Assembly: GCA_035560235.1 (NCBI GenBank)
Contig: DATMAG010000079.1
Location: 62,001-126,000 of the forward strand
DNA length: 64,000 nucleotides
Source: DASRDU01 sp035560235
GTDB lineage: Bacteria > Acidobacteriota > Blastocatellia > RBC074
Reading direction: 5' to 3'
In this document: piece after piece, positions 35,176-46,819 of the stretch
Position numbering within the stretch: the first letter of the stretch is position 1
Layout: the number at the start of each line of letters is the position of its first letter
Program-made: the position numbers and the translations under genes
The notes under the pieces: generated by a model
The model's input: only the letters and a program-made list of their open reading frames with translations
Databases searched by the model: none
What the model was told of the DNA's origin: nothing

Positions 35176-35553
35176 TCAATCACGATCCGCCTGCCAGAGG
35201 TGATACTTTGAATCCCTGAAAGCCTCGCCGTACTGCTCGGTCGTCACGCCGAGTCCGAGGCGATCCATCACTTCGGTGAAGGTCATCCCGACGCACAGAT
35301 CGTCCCGCACAATCGCGTTGCTGACCATGTCGGGCGTCCATCTGAGCTCGCCTTCGATGATTCTGCCGTTCGATTTGAACTCGGTCGGCGCGCCAAACGA
35401 GACGCCGATCATCCGCCCGGCCCACCCGCCGCGAATCCTGTCTTCAAGCTGCTGACGCGATAACCGGCGCGGTTGTTTGTTGCGCTGCGCCGTTGCTGCG
35501 AGTCCGGCCAGGACAATTATCATCAGCACGACCATCAGCCTTTTCGTTCGCAT
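35176..35553 (-). pseudogene. 3'-truncated ADP-ribosylglycohydrolase-family gene
   Basis: The ATG at 35553 (AAAGG seven bases upstream) starts a signal peptide (LMVVLMIIVLAGLAATAQ) followed by LEDRIRGGWAGRMIGVSFGA and YGEAFRDSKYHLW. This is the N-terminal part of secreted ADP-ribosylglycohydrolase (DraG-like) proteins, which normally run to about 500 residues. Here the frame ends after 125 codons, before the metal-binding aspartates of the catalytic core, so the product cannot be active. The remnant lies between two different inverted-repeat elements (34966-35095 and 35580-35628), which suggests that repeat-associated recombination removed its 3' part. Confidence 0.7.
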
Positions 35554-35579
35554 ACGCGAGCCTTTCGGGCAGCCGGGAA

Positions 35580-35628
35580 AACGAAACAGACGAACAGTCC
35601 GTGAGCGAAGCATTTCGTCTGTTTCGTT
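35580..35628. repeat. Perfect 15-bp inverted repeat
   Basis: AACGAAACAGACGAA (35580-35594) is matched by TTCGTCTGTTTCGTT (35614-35628) around a 19-base loop. The same word ACGAAACAGACG recurs in the larger hairpin at 46315-46413, so the two belong to one family. It lies between the truncated gene and the DUF1080 gene. Confidence 0.7.
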
Positions 35629-35641
35629 GTGTCTCGTGATT

Positions 35642-36301
35642 TCAATCGAGCCGCTTCACTCTGATGTTGCGGTACCGCACGACGCTTTTCGGATCGTGCG
35701 CCTGCAGGGCGAAGGTGCCTTTATCAATCACCCGCTGAAAGTTCCTGTCCGGCTGGTAATCGGCGGGCTGCTCCCAGTCCACGGCGATCTTGTCATTGAC
35801 TTTGACGGTGACGTGTCTGCCTTTGACGATGATGTCATAGGTGTACCACTCATTGTCTTTGACAAGCTGTTCCCGGACATTCACGACATCGTACAGACTG
35901 CCGGTGCGCTTCCAGTCGGTGTGCGTCTGATTGACCTGCACTTCAAAGCCCTTGCGCGGCCAGTCGGTCTCCTGCCACGCGGTATGAAAGTAGATGCCGC
36001 CGTTCGAGCCGGGTTCGGTCATGACATCAATTCTGAGTTCGAAGTTGACGAAGGGTTTCGGATCACCGATGTAATACAGATGGCTGCGCGGGCCGTGCGC
36101 GACAAAGGCGCCGTCCTCGATCTTCCAGCTGTTCTTTTCCGGCTCGCTGAATTTCCAGCCGTTGAAGCTTTTGCCGTCGAAGATCGTGACAAAGCCTTTC
36201 TCCTTTTTCGGTTTCTCCTGTCTGCCGGGCTTGTCTTTGGCAATGATGGCACCAAAGACAAGCAGCAGCGCAGGAATCACAAGCATCGTTCTGATTTTCA
36301 T
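35642..36301 (-). CDS. Secreted DUF1080 (3-keto-disaccharide hydrolase-type) protein
   Basis: Concanavalin-like jelly-roll protein (219 aa; ATG at 36301, AGGAG 11 bases upstream; a longer frame to 36454 is probably not translated). Signal peptide TMLVIPALLLVFGAIIA, then FVTIFDGKSFNGWKF (about residues 36-50), SNGGIYFHTAW (about 96-106), FEVQVNQTH and a C-terminal FALQAHDPKSVVRYRNIRVK, all family hallmarks. Members have been linked with cleavage of 3-keto-glycosides. The Tat-exported Gfo/Idh/MocA oxidoreductase at 27289 could supply 3-keto sugars, but they are not adjacent, so that is inference. Confidence 0.9.
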   Translation of the reverse strand: MKIRTMLVIPALLLVFGAIIAKDKPGRQEKPKKEKGFVTIFDGKSFNGWKFSEPEKNSWKIEDGAFVAHGPRSHLYYIGDPKPFVNFELRIDVMTEPGSNGGIYFHTAWQETDWPRKGFEVQVNQTHTDWKRTGSLYDVVNVREQLVKDNEWYTYDIIVKGRHVTVKVNDKIAVDWEQPADYQPDRNFQRVIDKGTFALQAHDPKSVVRYRNIRVKRLD

Positions 36302-36485
36302 CTGCACAAATTCTCCTGAGAAAAGGCCACGCACCTGCCAAAGGTGCGCGCAGATTATTTCCGGTTTCAGGTAATGATTTAGTGAATCTGGTGAAACCAC
36401 GACTGTGGCGGCGCACAGCATAGCCCTGCGCGCACACTCGCGCAAGACGACCACCTGATTCGGTCCGACTGGTGCTGAGCTTGAG

Positions 36486-37592
36486 TCAGGGCCGGGGCGT
36501 ACTGGCGCGATCCTTCTTCAACTGCTCGGCCTTGAGTTTCTGCACAGTGGCAAATTCGCGGGCGGCGTCTTCACGGCGTCCAAGCTGCTGATAGATGCGA
36601 GCGAGCAGGTAATGCTGCTCCTGATCGTCCGGACGGCGGCTGACAGCAGTTTCAACCAGCCTGACGGCCTCTGCCGCCCGGCCCTGCTTGAACAGAATCC
36701 GGCCCAGCAGCCCGGTAGCATCCGGCGACTGCGGATCAAGTCTGAGCGCTTCACTGACGCGCTGCTGCGCCGCACTCAGATTGCCATCGGCTTCGAGCGC
36801 TGACGCCAGATAATAAAGCGTCGCGGCGTCCGCAGGCGTTCGGCGCAGCTCCGTTTCAAAGGCCGCAATGGCTGCTCTGTTTTGTCCGATCTGCAAATGC
36901 GCCAGCCCGAGCGCAAACTGGAGACGCGGCAGCTCGGGATTGAGCTTTTCAGCCTTCTTCAGTTCATCGAGCGCCTGTTCGAATTCGCGGTCACGCAAAA
37001 AGGCCTGGCCCTGCAGCAGGTGCAGCGCAGGCAGTCCGCCGGGAAATGAGGCCAGACGTTCCAGCACGGCGCGCAGTCCGGGTCTGCCCGCGCGCAGATA
37101 TGAGAGGCCGAGCGTGTAAAGCACAGCCGCATCAGGCGGCGCGCTCTCGAGCGTCGGTTCGAGCTGCCTGATTGCTTCCTCATCGCGTCCGAGCGCGGCG
37201 AGCGAAAGGCCGTAAAGCTGGCGCGCCTGGATTGAGTTCGGATCGCGTTCAAGATATTGCGGAAAGACTTCAGCCGCTCTGGCAAACTGCCCGGCGCGGT
37301 AATGCGCAATGCCGAGATTGAGCAGAATCGGCGTCAGTTGCGGCGCCAGTCGGCGGGCAGTCTCATATGCGCTGACGGCTTCCTCATATTTGCCGAGCCG
37401 CGCCAGGACGACGCCCAGATTGGCGTGAGCCTCGGCGTAATCAGGTTTGAGACTGATGACGGCGCGGTATTCACTGACGGCTTCGTCAAGCCTGCCTTCC
37501 TGCTGCAGGGCCACAGCGCGGTTGAAACGGGCCGCCGGATCGGTCTGCTGAGGCAGGGGAAGGAACAGAATGAAGAGCAGAACAAAATGCAT
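36486..37592 (-). CDS. Secreted TPR-repeat protein
   Basis: Tetratricopeptide protein (368 aa) with a short hydrophobic N-terminus (VLLFILFLPLP) that may act as a signal peptide. Nearly the whole length is about nine 34-residue TPR units, for example ARFNRAVALQQEGRLDEAV, AEAHANLGVVLARLGKYEEA and EQHYLLARIYQQLGRREDAA. No catalytic domain. TPR proteins act as protein-binding scaffolds. It is followed at 36302-36485 by a spacer with only a small GCACCT/AGGTGC stem. It is likely co-transcribed with the TPR gene at 37672 (79-base gap). Confidence 0.88.
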   Translation of the reverse strand: MHFVLLFILFLPLPQQTDPAARFNRAVALQQEGRLDEAVSEYRAVISLKPDYAEAHANLGVVLARLGKYEEAVSAYETARRLAPQLTPILLNLGIAHYRAGQFARAAEVFPQYLERDPNSIQARQLYGLSLAALGRDEEAIRQLEPTLESAPPDAAVLYTLGLSYLRAGRPGLRAVLERLASFPGGLPALHLLQGQAFLRDREFEQALDELKKAEKLNPELPRLQFALGLAHLQIGQNRAAIAAFETELRRTPADAATLYYLASALEADGNLSAAQQRVSEALRLDPQSPDATGLLGRILFKQGRAAEAVRLVETAVSRRPDDQEQHYLLARIYQQLGRREDAAREFATVQKLKAEQLKKDRASTPRP

Positions 37593-37671
37593 AGCGTTGT
37601 CGGCCAGACTGCCCGGAGTTTGTCAGCCCCTGGGACGAGCAGTCAAACAGCCCCTGACAATGACAGTCTGT

Positions 37672-38733
37672 TCAGGGCTGCTTTTGCGGCGCTTTGCTGC
37701 GCGCGCGCCACTCGGATTCAAGCGCCTTCAGATGCGCGGCGTCAGCGGCGTCAGGCTTCAGCTTCAGGTACTGTCGAAGTTCGTCAGCGGCCTCTCTGAA
37801 CTTCTGCTCGTGAGCCAGGACTTCGCCCAGGTAGACGTGAGCGCGGGCGGCGCTTTCAGGCCCGAGTTTGAGCGCCTGCTGCAGGGCCTGTTTCGCCTGC
37901 TCGTACTGATTGAGCGACAGTCTGGCATAACCGAGCAGCAGGTGTGAGAGCGCGACCTGCGGTTCCAGTGAGACGGCTTTTTCGAGATTGTCCACTGCCG
38001 CCTCAAACTTCCGCTGCTGGATCTGACAATAACCGATGCCGCGCAATGCCGGAGCATACTTGCCGTTCAACTGCACCGCCTGTCCGAAATCGGTTTCAGC
38101 CTCGGCCAGCCGGTTGCGCGTCATCAGCAGGTTGGCGCGTTCGGTCAGCGCCTGAAAATAAGCGGGGTACAGTTCAATCGCCTGACTGAACTGTGCGAGC
38201 GCCTGATCGGCCTGATTCTCCTTCTGCAGTCTGAGGCCCTGTTCATAGGCCTTGCGCGCCGGTTTGGGAATGTTCTGAGCGACCTCGGCGACATGAATCG
38301 TGCCGGGTCTGGCCTCCCTTTTATCATCATGCGGCAGGCGCAGGTAGATGTTGACCTGCAGCCGGTTGGCAAAGGCGCGGGTCGTGTCAGATTCCGCCGG
38401 TTCTGAAAACTGCCGGGGTTCTTCGGGATTTGTGGCCGAGAGCCTGTAACGTCCTGCGCCGAGGCCGCGAAATTCATAATTACCCTGGTCATCGCTGAGC
38501 GTCTCGCGTTTCAGCCCGTTGAGTGTCTCAATAAACACTCTGACCCGCGTGGCCGGTTTGCCGTCGGGCAGCGCAACCCGCCCGAACACCACGAACCCGC
38601 CCTGCCAGACGACACCTGCAGCGACCGGAGCCCCGGTAAACAGCAGCGCCGACCAGATCAGACAGAGCAGTACAAACGACCAGTGGCCGGGACGGCAAAC
38701 CAGCGTTGCTGGCAGAACTGATGAATCGGACAT
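37672..38733 (-). CDS. Membrane-anchored protein with carboxypeptidase-regulatory and TPR domains
   Basis: Protein of 353 aa from the ATG at 38733 (GAGGAG eight bases upstream). A hydrophobic N-terminal segment (FVLLCLIWSALLFTGAPVAA) is followed by a CarboxypepD-regulatory-like domain (about residues 48-110; VFGRVALPDGKPATRVRVFI). About five TPR units follow (about 165-335), for example ALAQFSQAIELYPAYFQAL and ALRGIGYCQIQQRKFEAA. The regulatory-like domain is the same type as at the N-termini of the four receptors in this window. It lies downstream of receptor B but is separated from it by a good terminator. Confidence 0.87.
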   Translation of the reverse strand: MSDSSVLPATLVCRPGHWSFVLLCLIWSALLFTGAPVAAGVVWQGGFVVFGRVALPDGKPATRVRVFIETLNGLKRETLSDDQGNYEFRGLGAGRYRLSATNPEEPRQFSEPAESDTTRAFANRLQVNIYLRLPHDDKREARPGTIHVAEVAQNIPKPARKAYEQGLRLQKENQADQALAQFSQAIELYPAYFQALTERANLLMTRNRLAEAETDFGQAVQLNGKYAPALRGIGYCQIQQRKFEAAVDNLEKAVSLEPQVALSHLLLGYARLSLNQYEQAKQALQQALKLGPESAARAHVYLGEVLAHEQKFREAADELRQYLKLKPDAADAAHLKALESEWRARSKAPQKQP

Positions 38734-38749
38734 CGCAGGCTCCTCAGCA

Positions 38750-38781
38750 AAAACGGGGGTTGCAATCAACCTGCAACCCCC
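38750..38781 (-). terminator. Intrinsic terminator of receptor B
   Basis: GGGGGTTGCA and TGCAACCCCC form a perfect 10-bp stem with a 7-base loop. On the minus strand it is followed by GTTTTT, about 30 bases after the stop of the receptor gene at 38812. Confidence 0.8.
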
Positions 38782-38811
38782 ATCATTGTAGTCTGACGTT
38801 TCAGTTCCGGC

Positions 38812-42561
<3,750 letters not shown>

Positions 42562-43063
42562 GACTTTTCTCCGTGATCAGGGATGCACAACGGAATCCGC
42601 CGGGCATCGGGGTTGAGAGGCGCTGACGAACAGACGGCGCACCCGTTTGTCTGCACCTGGCAGAAGCCAGGCTGAACTGTCTGTTGTTTGAGCAGAAAAC
42701 CAGAGATGTGTTTGATCCCAGCCAGCCGCACCGGCGGAGATGTGGCCGGTGACTCTGCAGGTGCCGACATTATGCTTCGAACTCTGTGGCCTGAATTGAA
42801 CAACCCTTCGTCGGCTGGGCGCATTATTCAGATCAGGTCAGAAGATGTCAAGCCGACAGCGGCAGGATGGTCAAACCAGCGAGAGAAGGATGCCCGATCC
42901 GGTCAGCCCGCAGAAGATTTCTCTTCGGTGAACAGTCGCCCGCCCCCTGTTCAGGCGCGGTCAGTCGGCTGGTTGACAAGTGCCGGGCAGTTGCCGCAGG
43001 CTTCAGCATTGCAATCACAGACGGTCATTCCTGACAACTCCGCTGAAGCAAGGACACAGAGAA
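42562..43063. other. Divergent intergenic region without recognised gene
   Basis: Five hundred bases separate the start of receptor B (minus strand) from the Hsp70-like gene (plus strand) and should contain both promoters. I see a small hairpin CCTGGC/GCCAGG at 42656-42671, no convincing -35/-10 pair and no riboswitch fold. Short frames here have no recognisable content. Confidence 0.5.
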
Positions 43064-44596
43064 ATGCTGCTCGGCATTGATTACGGTACAACGCGCACTG
43101 TCGTCGCGACAGTTGATCGCGGCAACTATCCGCTGGTCAGCTTTCAGAACGACAGCGGAGACACATTTGAATGGTATCCGTCGCTGATTGCGGCGCGGGG
43201 CCACGAACTGGCCTTTGGCTTTGAAGCGGCGGCGCGACAGGCTGAGGCGGGCTGGACGCTGCGGCGCGGGTTCAAGCGCGAACTTGCGACGCTTGGCCCC
43301 GATGATCTGGTCAGAATCGGAGAATGCGAAATTCCGGCGCTCGATCTGCTGACCGATTTTCTGGCGCACCTGCGGCTTGAACTGCTCGGACGCTCGAATC
43401 TGCGGCTGCGGTCGCGGCAGAAGCTCGAAGCGATGATCTCGGTGCCCGCCAATGCCAACAGCAATCAGCGCTTCCTGACCATTGAAGCCTTCCGCCGCGC
43501 CGGGTTTGAAGTGCGCGGGATGATCAACGAACCTTCAGCCGCCGGAATCGAATACGCCCATCACGCGCAGAGCAGCGGCATTACGTCGCGCCGCGAAAAT
43601 CTGATTGTTTACGACCTCGGCGGCGGCACGTTCGACACTTCAATTATCAGCATCGCTGAACGACAGCACGAGGTCATCAGCAGCGAAGGCATCGCGCGGC
43701 TCGGCGGCGATGATTTCGATCTGCTGCTGCTGAGTCTCGCGCTCAAAGAGGCCGGACTCCGCGTCGGCGAAGTCTCCGATCCGGCGCTGACCTGGCTGCT
43801 TGAAGAGTGCCGCGAAAAAAAGGAAGGCCTCAGCCCGAACACGCGCCGCGTCGTGATTGACCTTGAACGCATCCGCGCCGGAGCAGGCGAAGCGATCATC
43901 AACGTGGCGGATTTTTACGATCAGTGCCGCCCGCTGATTGAACGCACCATCGCGACCGTCGAACATCTGCTCAGTCAGACCGGCCTCAGCACGAGCGATG
44001 CCGCAGCGATCTATCTGGTCGGGGGTTCAAGCGATCTGCCGATAGTCGCCCGCACGCTGCGCGAACGTTATGGCCGACCGGTGCGCCGGTCGCCTTACCC
44101 GCACGCTGCCGTCGCCATCGGCCTGGCCATCGCCGCAGACAGCGAAGCCGGATACAGACTGCGCGAACGCTTCACGCGCAATTTCGGCGTCTGGCGCGAA
44201 GCCGATGATGGCCGCGCGATCTCATTCGATGTGCTGTTTGCCAAAGACACGCAGCTTCCCGCCCGGACCGAGCCGCCGCTCGTGCGCACGCGCCGTTATC
44301 ACCCGGCGCACAACATCGGCCACTTCCGCTACCTTGAATGCAGCAGCCTCAGCCCGCACGGTCAACCGCAGGGCGATCTGACGCCGTGGACTGAAATTTA
44401 CTTTCCGTTCGATCCGGCGCGGCGCAACGACGGCGACCTGAAGGAGCAGCCGGTCACGCGGTCATTTCATTCCGGCAGTCTGATTGAAGAGGTCTATTCG
44501 TGCGATTCAAACGGCATCATCGAAGTGGCCATTCAGGATCTGACCACCTGCTTCGGTCGGCATTTCAGGCTGCGCGGAGGCAAAAAGGCCGGATGA
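43064..44596 (+). CDS. Hsp70-like ATPase without canonical DnaK C-terminus
   Basis: Protein of the Hsp70/actin ATPase superfamily (510 aa; ATG at 43064, AAGGA nine bases upstream). Phosphate-binding loop 1 is LLGIDYGTTRTVVA (residues 2-15), loop 2 is VYDLGGGTFDTSIISI (about 183-198) and the adenosine motif is IYLVGGSSDLPIVARTL (about 315-331). The linker and substrate-binding domain of DnaK are not recognisable; instead the last 130 residues look beta-rich with an acidic PFDPARRNDGDLKEQ stretch. No J-domain or GrpE gene is nearby, so it is probably a specialised Hsp70-like protein of unknown client. It converges on the FG-GAP gene with only 19 bases between stops. Confidence 0.88.
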   Translation: MLLGIDYGTTRTVVATVDRGNYPLVSFQNDSGDTFEWYPSLIAARGHELAFGFEAAARQAEAGWTLRRGFKRELATLGPDDLVRIGECEIPALDLLTDFLAHLRLELLGRSNLRLRSRQKLEAMISVPANANSNQRFLTIEAFRRAGFEVRGMINEPSAAGIEYAHHAQSSGITSRRENLIVYDLGGGTFDTSIISIAERQHEVISSEGIARLGGDDFDLLLLSLALKEAGLRVGEVSDPALTWLLEECREKKEGLSPNTRRVVIDLERIRAGAGEAIINVADFYDQCRPLIERTIATVEHLLSQTGLSTSDAAAIYLVGGSSDLPIVARTLRERYGRPVRRSPYPHAAVAIGLAIAADSEAGYRLRERFTRNFGVWREADDGRAISFDVLFAKDTQLPARTEPPLVRTRRYHPAHNIGHFRYLECSSLSPHGQPQGDLTPWTEIYFPFDPARRNDGDLKEQPVTRSFHSGSLIEEVYSCDSNGIIEVAIQDLTTCFGRHFRLRGGKKAG

Positions 44597-44615
44597 TTCT
44601 TCCCGGTGGAATATC

Positions 44616-46298
44616 TTATTTTCCTTCGACGACCTGCAGCACACGATTGACAGCGACCTTCGTCATCGTTTCGACCCTGCCGCCCGGCCAGCGAATCGTA
44701 ATCTCGTCGGCAACTGTGGCTTTGCCCAGGCCGAAGTGAATCCGCCAGTCGGAATGCGAGAGGTAGCTTTCATCGCCGTGCAGTTCTTCAACCTGCGTCA
44801 GCCCGCCAGACCTCACCGTCACGCGCGCGCCAATGGCATTGCGGTTTGATTTCGTGCCGGTCAGCTTCACCGCCAGCCAGTTGCCCGCCCGGTTGCCGCC
44901 ATCGTTTCTGAGCAGCACCGGCGGGCCGTCCAGATTGTCGACGATCACATCAACATCACCGTCATCATCGTAATCACCGAAGGCCGCGCCGCGTGAAGTG
45001 CGCCGCTGCATCAGGGACGCGCTCACTTCTGCCGCGACTTCGGCAAAGGTGCCGTTCTTCAGATTGCGGTAAAAAAGCATGCGCTGCTGATACTGTCCGC
45101 CCGGATACGCGCCTTCAATCTGCGGGTAGACGTGTCCGTTGACGACGAGCAGGTCGAGCCAGCCGTCGTTGTCGTAATCGAAAAACTTCGTGCCCCAGCC
45201 GACATAAGGCATGCTCACGTCAGCCGTCCTGGTCGCGCGCGAGACATCAGTGAAGGTGCCGTCGGCGTTTTTGTGATAAATCGTGTTGTAATCGTCGGAG
45301 AAGTTGGTAACGATCAGATCAAGGCGACCATCGCGGTCGTAATCAGCAATCGAAAGCCCCATGCTGCCCTGTTCGATGCCGTCCTCGTTGACTGCCGTGC
45401 CGAGCGCCAGCCCCGTTTCAGTGAACGTGCCGTCGTGATTGTTGCGATAAGCGTAATTCGGCGTCGCATCGTTGGCGACGATGATGTCCGGCCAGCCGTC
45501 ATCATCGAAATCCGTCCACATCACGCCGAGTCCGTAATAACCGTTCGGATCGTCCACTTTCGCCTGCTTCGAGACATCGGTGAACGTGCCGTCGCCGTTG
45601 TTGTGATAGAGCGCGTCACCCGCGCCCGGCAGTCCGCGCGGCCCGCACTGCACCGGGATGCCGCGATAGAGACACAGCTTCCCCTTGCCGAATTCGGGCA
45701 ACTGCTCCAGGTTGAAATCAACATAATTCGCCACAAAAAGATCGAGCCTGCCGTCGCGGTCGTAATCGCCCCACGCCGCGCCCGTCGAAAAGCGCACGTC
45801 ACCGACTCCGGCCTTCTTCGTCACGTCTTCAAACTTTCCGTTGCCCAGATTGTGATAAAGCCTGTTCGGCCCGAAGCAGGTCACGTACAGATCATCAAAG
45901 CCGTCGTTGTCGTAATCGCCCACGGCAACGCCCATCGTCCAGCCGGGATCGGCCACACCAGCCTGTTCAGCCACGTCCTCAAACTTTCCATTGCCGAGAT
46001 TGCGATAGAGCGCCGCCTTCGGGCGCGGCTTGCCGGAGAGCGCGCCTTCAACGGTGAACGAATTGACCAGGTAAATGTCGAGTTTGCCGTCATTGTCGAA
46101 ATCAAAAAACGCCACGCCACCGCTCATGCTTTCGACAATGTATTTCTTGTCGGGCGAAGTGTAGTTGACGAAGTTAATGCCCGCTGCCTTCGTCACGTCT
46201 GTAAAAGTGACCGGCAAATTATCAGCAGCCGGACTGAAGGCAGGAAGCAGCAGATAAAACACCGGCAGCAGAATCAGCAGTTTCGTGATGAACTTCAT
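44616..46298 (-). CDS. Secreted FG-GAP/VCBS repeat protein with ASPIC/UnbV domain
   Basis: Exported CRTAC1-like protein (560 aa). Signal peptide LLILLPVFYLLLPAFSPA, then repeated calcium-binding-like FG-GAP/VCBS blades such as FFDFDNDGKLDIYLVN, VGDYDNDGFDDLYV, WGDYDRDGRLDLFVAN, WTDFDDDGWPDIIVAND and FGDYDDDGDVDVIVDN, which build a seven-bladed propeller. The C-terminal ASPIC/UnbV module (about residues 470-560) contains SNRNAIGARVTV and ITIRWPGGRVETM. Such proteins are abundant in acidobacteria and are thought to bind ligands or partners outside the cell. Upstream lies a 36-bp inverted repeat. Confidence 0.9.
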   Translation of the reverse strand: MKFITKLLILLPVFYLLLPAFSPAADNLPVTFTDVTKAAGINFVNYTSPDKKYIVESMSGGVAFFDFDNDGKLDIYLVNSFTVEGALSGKPRPKAALYRNLGNGKFEDVAEQAGVADPGWTMGVAVGDYDNDGFDDLYVTCFGPNRLYHNLGNGKFEDVTKKAGVGDVRFSTGAAWGDYDRDGRLDLFVANYVDFNLEQLPEFGKGKLCLYRGIPVQCGPRGLPGAGDALYHNNGDGTFTDVSKQAKVDDPNGYYGLGVMWTDFDDDGWPDIIVANDATPNYAYRNNHDGTFTETGLALGTAVNEDGIEQGSMGLSIADYDRDGRLDLIVTNFSDDYNTIYHKNADGTFTDVSRATRTADVSMPYVGWGTKFFDYDNDGWLDLLVVNGHVYPQIEGAYPGGQYQQRMLFYRNLKNGTFAEVAAEVSASLMQRRTSRGAAFGDYDDDGDVDVIVDNLDGPPVLLRNDGGNRAGNWLAVKLTGTKSNRNAIGARVTVRSGGLTQVEELHGDESYLSHSDWRIHFGLGKATVADEITIRWPGGRVETMTKVAVNRVLQVVEGK

Positions 46299-46314
46299 TG
46301 ATGCAGGAAGGCAG

Positions 46315-46413
46315 GATGACGGAACAAACGGAATGAACGAAACAGACGGAAGAAGATCCGGAACGGGCCTGAAGTTTTCCGTTTGTTTTGTTCATTCTGT
46401 TTGTTCCGTCATC
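46315..46413. repeat. 36-bp inverted repeat with word-like arms
   Basis: Arms 46315-46350 and 46378-46413 match at 33 of 36 positions, and all three differences are G/A transitions that would still pair as G-U in a plus-strand transcript. The left arm is purine-rich and contains GGAACAAACGGAATGAACG and ACGAAACAGACGG, the second word shared with the hairpin at 35580. It lies upstream of the FG-GAP gene and downstream of the DUF4031-like gene. Confidence 0.8.
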
Positions 46414-46433
46414 TCTCTTTTGATGTTTGAAAT

Positions 46434-46730
46434 TCAGGCTTCATCAGCAATGCCGCATTTGCGGCGGGCCATCCGAAGCGTCCAGCCGCGCAGATCGAAA
46501 TGCAGCACGCGAGTCTTTGGTGGCCGCTGCAGCCAGATCGGCAGCAGGCCGAGTTCGAGCGCGGCGGCGATCAGCGTCGCTTCGTCCGGGCCGAGCAGGT
46601 GCGCGGCATCGTGGCCGTTCCAGCCCGGACGATTGTGATGCACGGCAATGCCTCCGGCCAGAGCGAAGGCTTTGGCTTCGCGCACCTGCTTCCATTCAAA
46701 CCAGCGCCATTCAATTTCAATTCTCTCCAT
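46434..46730 (-). CDS. DUF4031-like small protein
   Basis: Small protein (98 aa from the ATG at 46730; a further in-frame ATG is at 46775). The core HLLGPDEATLIAAALELGL followed by IWLQRPPKTRVLHFDL resembles DUF4031, a family of short proteins of unknown function found in many bacteria, with the usual C-terminal basic helix (RMARRKCG). There is no strong ribosome-binding site. It is divergent from trmFO, sharing an intergenic region of about 90 bases that contains a hairpin. I consider it coding because of the family resemblance. Confidence 0.6.
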   Translation of the reverse strand: MERIEIEWRWFEWKQVREAKAFALAGGIAVHHNRPGWNGHDAAHLLGPDEATLIAAALELGLLPIWLQRPPKTRVLHFDLRGWTLRMARRKCGIADEA

Positions 46731-46743
46731 ACGGTCGCGGCCC

Positions 46744-46771
46744 GCAGAGACGCTGCTTTCGGCGTCTCTGC
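46744..46771. repeat. Hairpin in the leader between the DUF4031-like gene and trmFO
   Basis: GCAGAGACGC and GCGTCTCTGC are perfect complements with an eight-base loop. It is located 49 bases before the trmFO start on the plus strand and directly upstream of the minus-strand gene, so it could affect either 5' leader. GCATTTGTT follows on the plus strand, a poor T-run. Confidence 0.5.
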
Positions 46772-46819
46772 GCATTTGTTATGATTCGTCACCAGAGAAC
46801 CGAAAGCGAGTTTAGCAGG

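Noticed and set aside
35642..36454. Longer start for the DUF1080 protein
   Set aside because: The 51 extra residues lack a ribosome-binding site and place the signal peptide internally. The ATG at 36301 has AGGAG upstream.
42562..43063. Riboswitch upstream of receptor B or the Hsp70-like gene
   Set aside because: I looked for a cobalamin-riboswitch-like box and for a conserved multi-stem fold in this stretch and the one at 49311-49718, and found none.
46427..46819. N-terminal extension of the trmFO reading frame, open from 46427
   Set aside because: The extra 131 residues have no FAD-binding or other family content, and the natural TrmFO start motif begins at 46820. The stretch is antisense to the DUF4031-like gene.
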